A DNA stretch of 5,222 nt from Flavobacteriaceae bacterium (GTDB taxonomy: Bacteria; Bacteroidota; Bacteroidia; Flavobacteriales; Flavobacteriaceae): positions 1 to 5,222 of the forward strand of contig CANHNG010000160.1 of NCBI GenBank assembly GCA_947461915.1, in the 5' to 3' direction. This document shows positions 1 to 5,222 of this stretch, one piece after another (position 1 is the first letter of the stretch; each line of letters opens with the position of its first letter). A program made the position numbers and the translations under genes. Under the pieces are notes generated by a model. That model did not search any database. It was not told where the DNA came from and saw only the letters and a program-made list of their open reading frames with translations.

Positions 1-80
1 TGCGAAATAACAGCTAATTTAAAGCCCAAATTATAATCACGTTGACTACGCTTTTCTGGTCTGTTTTCTGATCTATTCAT
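1..80 (-). CDS. Transposase OrfA-like N-terminus (partial, runs off the left edge)
   Basis: An ATG at 80-78 opens a frame that stays open to the window edge, giving 26 residues that begin MNRSENRPEKRSQRDYNLGF and continue KLAVIS. The basic start followed by a segment of the type RDY-x-LGFKL-x-V resembles the beginning of the helix-turn-helix DNA-binding domain of IS3-type OrfA proteins of Bacteroidetes. OrfA normally binds the element ends and joins OrfB by programmed frameshifting to make the transposase; neither step can be checked here because the rest is missing. The 40 bases between start codon and inferred element end fit an IS leader. It is transcribed in the same direction as the polyamine genes, but the terminator at 119-170 separates it from them. 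Alternative: another small DNA-binding protein. Confidence 0.65.
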   Translation of the reverse strand, partial: MNRSENRPEKRSQRDYNLGFKLAVIS

Positions 81-120
81 AATAAGTCGATTTTGTGTCA
101 ACTTATTTCAGGACGGGACA
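1..120 (-). mobile_element. End of an insertion sequence, probably IS3-like (partial)
   Basis: Read leftward from 120, the sequence begins TGTCCCGTCCTGAAATAAGT, followed 41 bases in by the start codon of a transposase-like frame. A TG-initial terminus and a short leader before orfA are typical of IS3-family elements; the family assignment is from memory of such proteins, not from a search. The other end and most of the element lie outside the window. The inferred outer edge is at 120, immediately before the foot of the terminator palindrome. The target duplication cannot be seen because only one side is present; it would begin with the TAG at 121-123. Confidence 0.7.
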
Positions 121-170
121 TAGCTATAAAAAAAAGGAACTCTTTTGAGTTCCTTTTTTTTATAGCTATG
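119..170 (-). terminator. Strong bidirectional intrinsic terminator
   Basis: Positions 119-142 and 147-170 are perfect inverted repeats of 24 bp around a 4-base loop. The core stem is GGAACTC/GAGTTCC, flanked by eight A on one side and eight T on the other, then by ATAGCTAT-type outer arms. On either strand the GC-containing stem is followed by a run of eight T, so it can stop transcription from both sides. It lies 11 bp beyond the stop codon of the acidic protein gene and most likely ends the leftward transcript. The outermost two base pairs (119-120 with 169-170) fall in what looks like the IS end, so they may pair by chance. Confidence 0.92.
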
Positions 171-181
171 CAAAAATAAAA

Positions 182-607
182 TTATTCATCCTCATCATAT
201 TCATCTGATAAAACACTTTCATTTAAATTGTCATCTTCTTCATCTTCATCCTCTTCGATTGTATCCTCATCGTCATCTTTAAAGTCTGGTTTGTCAAGAC
301 TGTCGCCTTCATCTAAGTCGTCATCTTCCTCTCCATCTTCCAATCTTTTCATAGGTACAACCGGTTCAATTTCCTCTTCGATTTCATCATCTTCATCATA
401 ATTTTCAATTCTATCGGCAAGTTTTGTACTTACTTTTACTAAATAAATGGTATCGTCGGTGCGAACCTCGACAGCTTCTACCAATTCATTTTGGGCATTT
501 CGAAACCGGATAATGTTTGAATCATCATAGCCATCAGGGAATCTATCGACCAAAAGGTTTAAAATTTCATGGGTAAGTTTGGCGTAGTCAACAATTACTC
601 TTTTCAT
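182..607 (-). CDS. Small highly acidic protein of unknown function
   Basis: A 141-residue protein. Residues 1 to about 66 look globular: a basic start (MKRVIVDYAK), a probable helix around 10-22, an F-P-D-G-Y turn at 23-27, then probable strands rich in V and I (42-60). From residue 71 to the end it is almost pure acid: I count 42 Asp or Glu among 71 residues, a probably disordered, strongly negative tail. Similar proteins occur in Bacteroidetes genomes as conserved hypotheticals, sometimes labelled DNA primase; I see no primase motif supporting that label. The start lies 12 bp after the stop of the deoxyhypusine-synthase-like gene, with only a weak AAGAA purine stretch before it, so co-transcription is likely. 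The tail could mimic nucleic acid or bind basic proteins or metal ions; this is speculation. Real gene: likely. Function: unknown. Confidence 0.85.
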   Translation of the reverse strand: MKRVIVDYAKLTHEILNLLVDRFPDGYDDSNIIRFRNAQNELVEAVEVRTDDTIYLVKVSTKLADRIENYDEDDEIEEEIEPVVPMKRLEDGEEDDDLDEGDSLDKPDFKDDDEDTIEEDEDEEDDNLNESVLSDEYDEDE

Positions 608-619
608 AAAGTCATTCTT

Positions 620-1591
620 CTATAAATCTAACAAATAAGCAAAAATTAATGGAGCAACAATAGTAGCATCCGACTCAATTATAAATTTTGGGGTTTTTAT
701 ATCTAATTTACCCCAAGTTATTTTTTCATTTGGAACGGCTCCAGAATAAGAACCATAACTCGTCGTCGAATCTGAAATTTGGCAAAAATAACTCCAAAAA
801 GGAATGTCGTGCATTTCCATATCTTGGTACAACATTGGAACTACACAAATTGGAAAATCTCCAGCAATTCCACCACCAATTTGAAAGAAACCTACACCAT
901 TCCCACTGTTTTTTGGATACCAATCCGATAAGAATACCATATATTCTATACCCGACTTCATGGTTGATGATTTGAGTTCTCCTTTTATTACATAGGAAGC
1001 AAAAATATTTCCCATCGTGCTATCTTCCCAGCCGGGTACAATAATAGGTAAATTTTTCTCTGCAGCTGCATACATCCAACTGTCTTTTAAGTCAATTTCA
1101 TAATATTCTTCAAGAACTCCCGAAAGCAACATTTTGTACATGAATTCATGCGGAAAATAGCGTTCCCCTTTGTCATCGGCATCTTTCCAAATTTTGTAAA
1201 TATGTTTCTGTAGACGACGAAAAGCTTCATGCTCCGGTATACAAGTATCAGTAACACGGTTTAATCCTCTTTCTAATAATGCCCATTCATCTTCTGGTGT
1301 CAAATCTCGATAGTGTGGCACTCGTTCATAGTGAGAATGTGCCACTAGATTCATAATATCCTCCTCAAGATTTGCGCCAGTACACGAAATGATTTGCACT
1401 TTGTCCTGACGAATTATTTCGGCAAAAATCTTTCCTATTTCTGCAGTGCTCATTGCACCGGCCATACTCACCATCATTTTCGCACCATTGGCAAGTTGTT
1501 GTTCGTATGCTTTTGCGGCATCTACTAAAGAGGCAGAGTTAAAATGCAAATAGTGCTTTTCAATAAATTGACTTATTGGTCCTTTACTCAT
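620..1591 (-). CDS. Deoxyhypusine synthase family protein, probable homospermidine synthase
   Basis: A 323-residue cytosolic enzyme of the deoxyhypusine synthase family, slightly shorter than the human enzyme (369). The family uses NAD to transfer an aminobutyl group from a polyamine onto an active-site lysine and then onto an acceptor. That lysine is visible as K295 in TWGKL, matching the WGK motif of eukaryotic enzymes. Other family segments are ISCTGANLEED (68-78), PGWEDST (186-192), a glycine-rich FFQIGGGIAGDF (235-246) and SGAVPNEKITWGK (283-295). Bacteria have no eIF5A to modify, and flavobacteria are known to contain homospermidine, so I infer that putrescine is the acceptor and homospermidine the product. 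The arginine decarboxylase upstream supports a polyamine role. A TAAATTTG box at 1647-1640 could give it its own promoter. Acceptor specificity cannot be read from the sequence. Confidence 0.9.
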   Translation of the reverse strand: MSKGPISQFIEKHYLHFNSASLVDAAKAYEQQLANGAKMMVSMAGAMSTAEIGKIFAEIIRQDKVQIISCTGANLEEDIMNLVAHSHYERVPHYRDLTPEDEWALLERGLNRVTDTCIPEHEAFRRLQKHIYKIWKDADDKGERYFPHEFMYKMLLSGVLEEYYEIDLKDSWMYAAAEKNLPIIVPGWEDSTMGNIFASYVIKGELKSSTMKSGIEYMVFLSDWYPKNSGNGVGFFQIGGGIAGDFPICVVPMLYQDMEMHDIPFWSYFCQISDSTTSYGSYSGAVPNEKITWGKLDIKTPKFIIESDATIVAPLIFAYLLDL

Positions 1592-1639
1592 TTTTTAAAA
1601 TTTAATAATCTAAAAGTCGAAACATTGAAAATAGATACT

Positions 1640-1647
1640 CAAATTTA
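1640..1647 (-). promoter_or_regulatory. Possible -7 promoter box for the deoxyhypusine-synthase-like gene
   Basis: On the minus strand this reads TAAATTTG, a full match to the Bacteroidetes -7 consensus TAnnTTTG, in the 93-bp gap between the two polyamine genes. It would start transcription roughly 40 bases before the ATG at 1591. No TTG is seen at the expected distance upstream, so the -33 element is missing and the site could be a chance match in AT-rich DNA. No convincing terminator is visible in the gap, so read-through from the decarboxylase is equally possible. Confidence 0.35.
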
Positions 1648-1684
1648 ACGAATTTTTAAATTAATTAATTGTGGAATTTATTAT

Positions 1685-3085
1685 TTATTTTTTGTTGTAG
1701 CCTAATATTTTCATTACTTGTTCAGCGGTTTGTTGTTCCGAGAATATTTCGGTTGCGATTATCCCGTTTTCATCCTTATCAATCAATATATGTTTGGGTT
1801 CCGGTATCAAGCAGTGGTGTAATCCGCCATAGCCGCCTATCGTTTCTTGATATGCGCCTGTATTGAAAAAACCTATATAAAGTGGCTTTTCTTTATTGTA
1901 TTTTGGCAAATAAATGGCATTCATGTTTTGTTCAGAATTGTAGTAATCGTCGCTATCACAAGTCATTCCGCCCAGCAAAACCCTTTCATATGTGTCATTC
2001 CAACGATTGACAGCCAGCATAATGAAGCGTTTATTAATCGCCCAAGTATCGGGTAAAGTCGTTATAAAAGAGGAATCAATCATGTTCCATTTTTCCCTGT
2101 CATTTTGTTGCTTTTGATACAAAATTTGGTAGATAGCCCCACCGCTTTCACCAACAGTATAGGACCCAAATTCGGTAAAAATATTGGGGACATCCACCTC
2201 AGCTTCGTCACAGGCAATTTTGATTTGATTGATAATTTCATCAATCATATATTGGTAATCGTATTCAAACGCCAAGGAGTTTTTTATGGGAAAACCACCA
2301 CCAATGTTTAGTCCATCAAGTGTAGGACATTCCTTTTTTAAGGCCACATATACTTTGATACATTTAACTAATTCGTTCCAATAATATGCATTATCATTGA
2401 TGCCGGTATTGATGAAAAAGTGTAACATTTTAAGTTCAAGCCTTTTGTTGTCCTGAATTTGTTTTTTGTAAAACTGAACTATGTTTTTGTAGCCAATGCC
2501 AAGACGCGAAGTATAAAATTCGAATTTTGGTTCTTCCTCAGCAGCAATTCGAATCCCAATTTTGAATTTTCTTTTGATTTTATCCTGTAAAATGTCAAGT
2601 TCCTCGTAATTGTCAATTATTGGAATGGTATTTTTATGGCCATTGTTAATCAATCGAGCAATATTTTCAATGTATTGGTCTCTTTTGAATCCGTTACAAA
2701 TCACATAAGTACTTTTGTTTATTTTACCAGAAACCATTAAATTTTCCACGATATTAATATCAAAAGCAGAAGAAGTTTCAATATGAATATTGTTTTTGAA
2801 AGCTTCGTTCATTACATATTCGAAATGAGAACTTTTAGTACAATAACAGTAGTAATATTTGGCCTCATATTTGTTTTTCTCCATCGATTTACGAAACCAG
2901 TTTTTGGCCTTGTTGATGTTGTTGGAAATTTGTGGCAAATAAGTAAATTTTAATGGAGTTCCATATTTCTCCACTAGTTTCATTAAGTCAATATTATGAA
3001 ACTGAAGATTGTCTTTGTTTAAAGTGAATTCTTCTTGGGGGAAATAATAGGTTTGATTTATTAAATCAAAATATTTTGTATTCAT
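1685..3085 (-). CDS. speA: Arginine decarboxylase, short PLP-dependent form (alanine racemase fold)
   Basis: A 466-residue cytosolic PLP enzyme of the fold-III (alanine racemase/LysA/SpeA) group, probably converting arginine to agmatine and CO2 as the first step of polyamine synthesis. The PLP lysine is probably K84 in CYCTKSSHF. Then follow the barrel segment with H222 (LHFFINTGI), the glycine loop GLNIGGGFP (258-266), TEFGSYTVGESGG (304-316) and the C-terminal active-site motif GGMTCDSDD (372-380), with C376 and D379 where this family has its catalytic Cys and substrate-binding Asp. FFNTGAYQ (406-413) is the usual late PLP-contact segment. It is far shorter than E. coli SpeA (about 658), lacking that protein's extra domains, as in other Bacteroidetes. 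The usual HIGS and EPGR motifs are changed (see findings). The substrate could instead be another basic amino acid, but the neighbouring polyamine gene favours arginine. Confidence 0.85.
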   Translation of the reverse strand: MNTKYFDLINQTYYFPQEEFTLNKDNLQFHNIDLMKLVEKYGTPLKFTYLPQISNNINKAKNWFRKSMEKNKYEAKYYYCYCTKSSHFEYVMNEAFKNNIHIETSSAFDINIVENLMVSGKINKSTYVICNGFKRDQYIENIARLINNGHKNTIPIIDNYEELDILQDKIKRKFKIGIRIAAEEEPKFEFYTSRLGIGYKNIVQFYKKQIQDNKRLELKMLHFFINTGINDNAYYWNELVKCIKVYVALKKECPTLDGLNIGGGFPIKNSLAFEYDYQYMIDEIINQIKIACDEAEVDVPNIFTEFGSYTVGESGGAIYQILYQKQQNDREKWNMIDSSFITTLPDTWAINKRFIMLAVNRWNDTYERVLLGGMTCDSDDYYNSEQNMNAIYLPKYNKEKPLYIGFFNTGAYQETIGGYGGLHHCLIPEPKHILIDKDENGIIATEIFSEQQTAEQVMKILGYNKK

Positions 3086-3112
3086 TTATTTTTCAGTGTT
3101 TTAGAATGTTAG

Positions 3113-3143
3113 CAATGTAAATTAAAACAAACTAAAATTCAAA
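3113..3143 (-). promoter_or_regulatory. Weak candidate promoter close to the arginine decarboxylase
   Basis: On the minus strand a TTTG (3143-3140) is followed after 20 bases by TACATTG (3119-3113), one T short of the Bacteroidetes -7 consensus TAnnTTTG. Transcription would begin about 20 bases before the ATG at 3085. If the real promoter is the better match at 3324-3355, the decarboxylase instead has a leader of about 230 bases. Confidence 0.25.
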
Positions 3144-3318
3144 CCCTAATATTTGCGTAAATAATTTGAAGCTTCTTATAGTCTGCTTTCAAATATTGAA
3201 ATAAATTAAAACTAAAAGTATCTTTTGAACTAAAATAAAGTTTAGTTATCCTTGCGAAGGAGTTATTAATCTCGTTTTTAATGGAAGTATAATTGCTTTG
3301 GTTTTGATTTTTTTTCAT
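3139..3318 (-). CDS. Possible small basic protein (59 aa), unknown
   Basis: An ATG at 3318-3316 opens a 59-codon frame ending in TGA at 3141-3139, filling most of the 289-bp gap between aroB and the arginine decarboxylase. The product starts MKKNQNQSNYTSIKNEINNS, has 10 Lys/Arg against 3 Asp/Glu, and contains a probable amphipathic helix around FNLFQYLKADYKKLQIIY (37-54). No signal peptide or membrane segment is visible and I do not recognise a family. In favour of a real gene: such a long open run is uncommon in DNA this AT-rich, the frame has no alternative Met, and a full consensus promoter sits immediately before the ATG. Against: its transcript would be essentially leaderless, and the segment may simply be the 5' leader of the decarboxylase mRNA. 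If real, it would probably be co-transcribed with the decarboxylase 54 bp downstream. Confidence 0.45.
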   Translation of the reverse strand: MKKNQNQSNYTSIKNEINNSFARITKLYFSSKDTFSFNLFQYLKADYKKLQIIYANIRV

Positions 3319-3323
3319 TGCGG

Positions 3324-3355
3324 CAAATGTAAAAAATATTATAGACGTAAAACAA
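3324..3355 (-). promoter_or_regulatory. Consensus Bacteroidetes promoter before the small ORF and arginine decarboxylase
   Basis: On the minus strand TTG (3355-3353) is followed after 21 bases by TACATTTG (3331-3324), a full match to the TTG/TAnnTTTG pattern described for Flavobacterium and Bacteroides housekeeping promoters. The expected start of transcription, about six bases further, falls on or next to the ATG at 3318. It therefore drives either a leaderless small gene or a long leader for the decarboxylase. It lies just after the aroB stop codon and so separates aroB from the polyamine genes. Confidence 0.6.
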
Positions 3356-3374
3356 CGCTTTTTTGTAAAAAAAT

Positions 3375-4442
3375 TTAAGATTTATAATCTTGAAAAGCTT
3401 TTAGAATTAATTCATTTTCAACTGATTGATTAATTTTTATTTTCCCGATACCTTCAATTAATGCAAACTGAATATTTCCATACTCATTTTTTTTATCATG
3501 AATCAGCAATTCCATTATTGGTTCGATGTCATTTTCTTCAAAAACTACATCATTATATATCGCTTTTATAGCAGTTTTTATTTGGAGATATTCCGACTCA
3601 TTTATCAAATTTTTATGCAATGAAATATAACTTTCCAAAATCATTCCAATTGCAATTGCCTCACCATGTAATAAGGTTTGCTTATTTTCGTTTTCAAGAA
3701 AAAAACTTTCGATAGCGTGCCCGAGAGTATGGCCAAAGTTCAATGCTTTTCGGATATTATTTTCGGTAGGATCCTTAATTACAATTTCATTCTTTATTTC
3801 AACAGAACGGTAAATCAATTCGTCAAAATCAGCAAAATCAATGGCTTTCAAATCCAAGAATTTTTCCCAATACTCCTTGTCATAAATCAGTCCGTGTTTC
3901 AGCATTTCTGCAAGACCGGAGCGCATTTCATTTTGCGGAAGCGTTTCTAGATATTGAGTATCAATAAGTACCAATTTTGGCACATTGATGACCCCTATTT
4001 GGTTTTTTAAATTTCCTAAATCAACTCCCGTTTTTCCACCCACGGAAGCGTCTACCATAGATAGTAATGTAGTTGGAATGTGAATAAAATCAACTCCTCT
4101 TTTAAATGTTGAAGCTACAAATCCACCAAGGTCAGTGACAACGCCACCACCAAGATTTAAAACGAGGCTTTTTCTATCGGCACCAAGTTCTGTCAATACA
4201 TTCCAAATTTGCACACAAGTCTCAATATTTTTATTGTGTTCTCCGGCTTCAAATTCAATTATTTCAATTGTGAGTTCAGTTTCTAAATAGGGTAAAAATT
4301 TTGGCAAACAAAATTCATTGGTATAAGTATCAACTATGATAAACAAATTGGAATATTTATTTTCCTTTAAATGGGAGTTTAGTGCTTCATATCCGTTTTC
4401 ATTGAAATAAATAGGATAATTGTTGGCTTTTATATTTTGCAT
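3375..4442 (-). CDS. aroB: 3-dehydroquinate synthase
   Basis: A 355-residue cytosolic enzyme of usual family length that converts DAHP to 3-dehydroquinate, the second step of the shikimate pathway to aromatic amino acids; it needs NAD and a divalent metal. The NAD-binding and early active-site region is NLGGGVVTDLGGFVASTFKRG (96-116), followed by IPTTLLSMVDASVGGKTGVD (122-141) and the lysine/asparagine segment NLKNQIG (144-150). Metal ligands expected from the Aspergillus enzyme are E179 (GLAEMLKHG), H238 (NFGHTLGH) and H259 (LHGEAIAIGM), with H242 as the catalytic histidine. The late DKKN (316-319) is also typical. All key residues are present, so the gene looks intact. It has its own promoter region upstream, shared divergently with proline dehydrogenase, and there is no GC-rich terminator after it. 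Confidence 0.97.
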   Translation of the reverse strand: MQNIKANNYPIYFNENGYEALNSHLKENKYSNLFIIVDTYTNEFCLPKFLPYLETELTIEIIEFEAGEHNKNIETCVQIWNVLTELGADRKSLVLNLGGGVVTDLGGFVASTFKRGVDFIHIPTTLLSMVDASVGGKTGVDLGNLKNQIGVINVPKLVLIDTQYLETLPQNEMRSGLAEMLKHGLIYDKEYWEKFLDLKAIDFADFDELIYRSVEIKNEIVIKDPTENNIRKALNFGHTLGHAIESFFLENENKQTLLHGEAIAIGMILESYISLHKNLINESEYLQIKTAIKAIYNDVVFEENDIEPIMELLIHDKKNEYGNIQFALIEGIGKIKINQSVENELILKAFQDYKS

Positions 4443-4532
4443 TTTGTTTGATTATTTGAACGGCAAAATAAGGTAATTTTTGCCAAATAAAATTCAAAGT
4501 ATCTTTATATTTGTTATATCAAATCAAAAAAC
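4443..4532. promoter_or_regulatory. Divergent promoter region of aroB and proline dehydrogenase
   Basis: These 90 bp hold two interlocked promoter candidates. Rightward: TTTG (4479-4482), 23 bases, TATATTTG (4506-4513), a full match to TAnnTTTG, 19 bases before the proline dehydrogenase ATG. Leftward: TTTG (4498-4495), 23 bases, TTATTTTG (4471-4464), one mismatch, 21 bases before the aroB ATG. The two -33 elements cross, so both promoters probably cannot be occupied at once. An inverted repeat GGCAAAA (4462-4468) and TTTTGCC (4478-4484) spans the leftward -7 box and the rightward -33 box and could be an operator. Confidence 0.5.
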
Positions 4533-5222
4533 ATGGAAAATTTATTTGATAATACCCAAATAGCCTTTTCCTTAAAAAGTGATACCGAACTCGACAGGGC
4601 TTATTTTCTTTTTAAAATGATAGCCAATGAACCGCTAGTTAGAATAGGAACTGCGGTTGCCAATTTCGCCTTAAAGGCAAATCTTCCTGTTGAAGGTCTG
4701 ATTCGAGCCACAGTTTTCGACCATTTTTGCGGAGGTATAAGTGAGGAAGATTGTATTCCAGTTGTAGATAAAATGTTTACTAAAGGAGTTTTCTCTGTTT
4801 TGGATTATTCGGTAGAAGGAAAGGAGCAGGAAGAACAGTTTGATGCTGTAATGGAAAAAACGTTAAATCTCATTTTTTTCGCCAAGGAAAAGAAAGCCAT
4901 TCCGTTCGCGGTTTTTAAACCTACAGGATTCGGTCGTTTGCAATTGTACCAGGATGTCAGTGAAGGAAAAAAACTAAGTGATGCCGAAACAAAAGAATGG
5001 GATAGGGTAGTGGAGCGTTTTGACAAGGTATGTAAGGCTTCCCATGATATTAATGTTGCTTTATTAATTGATGCCGAAGAAAGTTGGATGCAGTATGCTG
5101 TGGACGATTTAGTTGCTGATATGATGCGAAAATATAATAAATCAAAGCCAATTGTTTTCAATACTTTGCAAATGTATCGTTGGAATCGATTGGATTATTT
5201 GAAAAAACTTCACAAACAAGCA
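4533..5222 (+). CDS. Proline dehydrogenase (partial, 3' end outside the window)
   Basis: The first 230 codons of an FAD-dependent proline dehydrogenase, which oxidises proline to pyrroline-5-carboxylate and passes electrons to the respiratory chain; family members of this stand-alone type are about 390 residues, so some 40 percent is missing. The start MENLFDNTQIAFSLKSDTEL is the typical N-terminus of the Bacteroidetes proteins. Barrel motifs seen are SVLDYSVEG (88-96), FAVFKPTGFG (125-134), the conserved LLIDAEESWMQ (177-187) and FNTLQMYR (209-216). The C-terminal substrate-binding RxxR motif would lie beyond the window. No aldehyde dehydrogenase domain can be judged, but the N-terminus lacks the DNA-binding domain of trifunctional PutA. 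It is transcribed away from aroB from a consensus promoter at 4479-4513. The frame is open to the last base. Confidence 0.95.
   Translation, partial: MENLFDNTQIAFSLKSDTELDRAYFLFKMIANEPLVRIGTAVANFALKANLPVEGLIRATVFDHFCGGISEEDCIPVVDKMFTKGVFSVLDYSVEGKEQEEQFDAVMEKTLNLIFFAKEKKAIPFAVFKPTGFGRLQLYQDVSEGKKLSDAETKEWDRVVERFDKVCKASHDINVALLIDAEESWMQYAVDDLVADMMRKYNKSKPIVFNTLQMYRWNRLDYLKKLHKQA

Noticed and set aside
1..36. A plus-strand frame open from the window edge to a TAA at 34-36, which might be the tail of a rightward gene.
   Set aside because: Only 11 codons; the opposite strand holds the IS-like terminus and transposase start, which explain the segment better.
80..102. A TTGACA on the minus strand near the IS end, resembling an E. 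coli -35 box.
   Set aside because: No good -10 at proper spacing, and the Bacteroidetes sigma factor uses a different consensus; it may be part of the IS terminal repeat.
688..975. A 95-codon plus-strand frame, and a minus-strand frame at 726-923, within the deoxyhypusine-synthase-like gene.
   Set aside because: Both overlap a well-conserved coding frame and their products have no protein-like pattern.
1658..1670. Self-complementary TTAATTAATT sequence between the two polyamine genes.
   Set aside because: Pure A/T symmetry is expected by chance in DNA of this composition and has no associated T-run or GC stem.
3359..3373. A T-run and A-run just after the aroB stop that could fold as a hairpin.
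   Set aside because: The stem is only A-T pairs with a two-base loop and no GC core, so it is unlikely to work as a terminator.
4805..5161. A 118-codon open frame on the minus strand opposite proline dehydrogenase.
   Set aside because: It is antisense to a clear proline dehydrogenase frame, has low-complexity serine-rich content and no recognisable motif; it is a shadow.

Overview
This AT-rich window looks like the chromosome of a flavobacterium or close Bacteroidetes relative, most likely Flavobacterium. The reasons are the protein types, the gene order (an aroB divergent from proline dehydrogenase, and an arginine decarboxylase followed by a deoxyhypusine-synthase-like gene), weak ribosome binding sites, and several matches to the Bacteroidetes promoter pattern TTTG/TTG plus TAnnTTTG. 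No computation or search was run. Family calls come from reading the translated motifs.

Layout from left to right. Positions 1-120 are the end of an insertion sequence: a terminal sequence beginning TGTCCCG and the first 26 codons of a transposase OrfA-like protein, both reading leftward. It stops at the foot of a very strong, perfectly symmetrical terminator (119-170). Next comes a block of leftward genes: a very acidic small protein (182-607), a deoxyhypusine-synthase-family enzyme (620-1591), a short PLP arginine decarboxylase (1685-3085), a possible 59-residue small protein with a consensus promoter right at its start codon (3139-3318), and 3-dehydroquinate synthase aroB (3375-4442). A 90-bp divergent promoter region follows. 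The only rightward gene is proline dehydrogenase (from 4533), cut by the window end.

Functionally, the decarboxylase and the deoxyhypusine-synthase-like enzyme point to polyamine synthesis from arginine through agmatine and putrescine, with homospermidine as a likely end product. The agmatine-to-putrescine enzyme (agmatinase), which I recall lying between these two genes in related genomes, is absent; only 93 bp separate them. The acidic gene lies 12 bp after the synthase and is probably in the same transcript, which ends at the terminator. aroB (shikimate pathway) and proline dehydrogenase (proline catabolism) appear to be neighbours sharing a regulatory region, not parts of one pathway.

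I did not find a clearly new multi-gene system. The most useful leads are the insertion sequence abutting the terminator, the small leaderless-looking ORF before the decarboxylase, the missing agmatinase, and the interlocked divergent promoters.
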